The notes beneath the pieces were generated by a model. That model made no database searches, was not told the DNA's origin, and was given only the letters and a program-made list of their open reading frames with translations. Positions 45,012 through 45,073 of a stretch of 45,073 bases of DNA are shown piece after piece (the stretch's first letter is position 1; the number at the start of each line of letters is the position of its first letter). The position numbers were made by a program, and so were the translations under genes. The stretch covers positions 1 to 45,073 of the forward strand of contig NZ_LGEN01000028.1 of assembly GCF_001507855.1 (NCBI RefSeq), read 5' to 3'. The DNA comes from Halomonas sp. 54_146. Its GTDB lineage: Bacteria > Pseudomonadota > Gammaproteobacteria > Pseudomonadales > Halomonadaceae.

Positions 45012-45073
45012 ATGAGCATTCTGATACTTGCCGATCTCCACGAAGGCCAACTCGCCGGCGCTACCGCCCACGT
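45012..45073 (+). CDS. etfA: Electron transfer flavoprotein alpha subunit (5' part only)
   Basis: Only the first 20 codons are in the window: MSILILADLHEGQLAGATAH. This is the standard EtfA beginning, and etfBA order is usual. The ATG at 45012 follows AGGAG (44999-45003) at an 8-base distance. The gene runs off the right edge. Confidence 0.88.
   Translation, partial: MSILILADLHEGQLAGATAH

Overview
The window looks like chromosome from a moderately halophilic gammaproteobacterium, most probably Halomonadaceae (Halomonas/Vreelandella type). This is inferred from protein sequences recognised by eye and from gammaproteobacterial gene orders (thrS-infC-rpmI-rplT-pheS-pheT-ihfA; tig-clpP-clpX-lon-hupB-ppiD); no database search was possible. 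About 38 protein genes are packed with short gaps. No rRNA, tRNA or CRISPR array was seen, and no gene-free stretch exceeds 300 bases.

Region 1 (1-7540) is translation. Bases 1-108 look like the right end of an IS200/IS605-type element (tnpB/omega-RNA 3' end). Next comes the thrS leader, with a hairpin whose 7-base loop imitates the tRNA-Thr anticodon loop, then thrS, infC (really starting at an ATC codon at 2142), rpmI, rplT, a terminator/attenuator, pheS, pheT and ihfA. Region 2 (7540-8735) has a small DUF2788-like membrane protein on the minus strand, a MioC-like flavodoxin and an unidentified four-helix membrane protein.

Region 3 (8736-17440) is protein quality control: tig, clpP, clpX, lon, the HU gene hupB and the periplasmic chaperone ppiD, with a sigma-32-like promoter candidate before tig. 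Region 4 (17478-22028) has lpxH and ppiB on the minus strand, divergent from glnS and cysS.

Region 5 (22163-26098) is a four-gene betaine-type ABC importer in the osmF-yehY-yehX-yehW order. Region 6 (26248-31639) encodes the E1-alpha, E1-beta and E2 subunits of a branched-chain 2-oxoacid dehydrogenase, followed after 22 bases by a Hanks-type protein kinase with a large unknown C-terminal part. The E1-alpha protein keeps the serine-rich loop that is the phosphorylation site in the mitochondrial enzyme, so a kinase-controlled complex is the most interesting hypothesis here.

Region 7 (31661-35400, minus strand) is an Mla/Pqi-type lipid transport operon (STAS-MlaE permease, MlaF ATPase, MlaD MCE protein, PqiC-like lipoprotein) with three tandem 16-bp repeats over its promoter. 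Region 8 (35422-45073) is a CoA-thioester catabolic locus: an IclR regulator, a 3-oxoadipyl-CoA-type thiolase and a two-domain 3-hydroxyacyl-CoA dehydrogenase on the minus strand; an acyl-CoA dehydrogenase, acyl-CoA ligase, hotdog thioesterase and unknown transporter with overlapping ends on the plus strand; then etfB and the start of etfA. A 15-bp palindrome recurs in the acyl-CoA dehydrogenase and etfB upstream regions, suggesting a shared regulator. No enoyl-CoA hydratase and no E3 (lpd) gene is present in the window.
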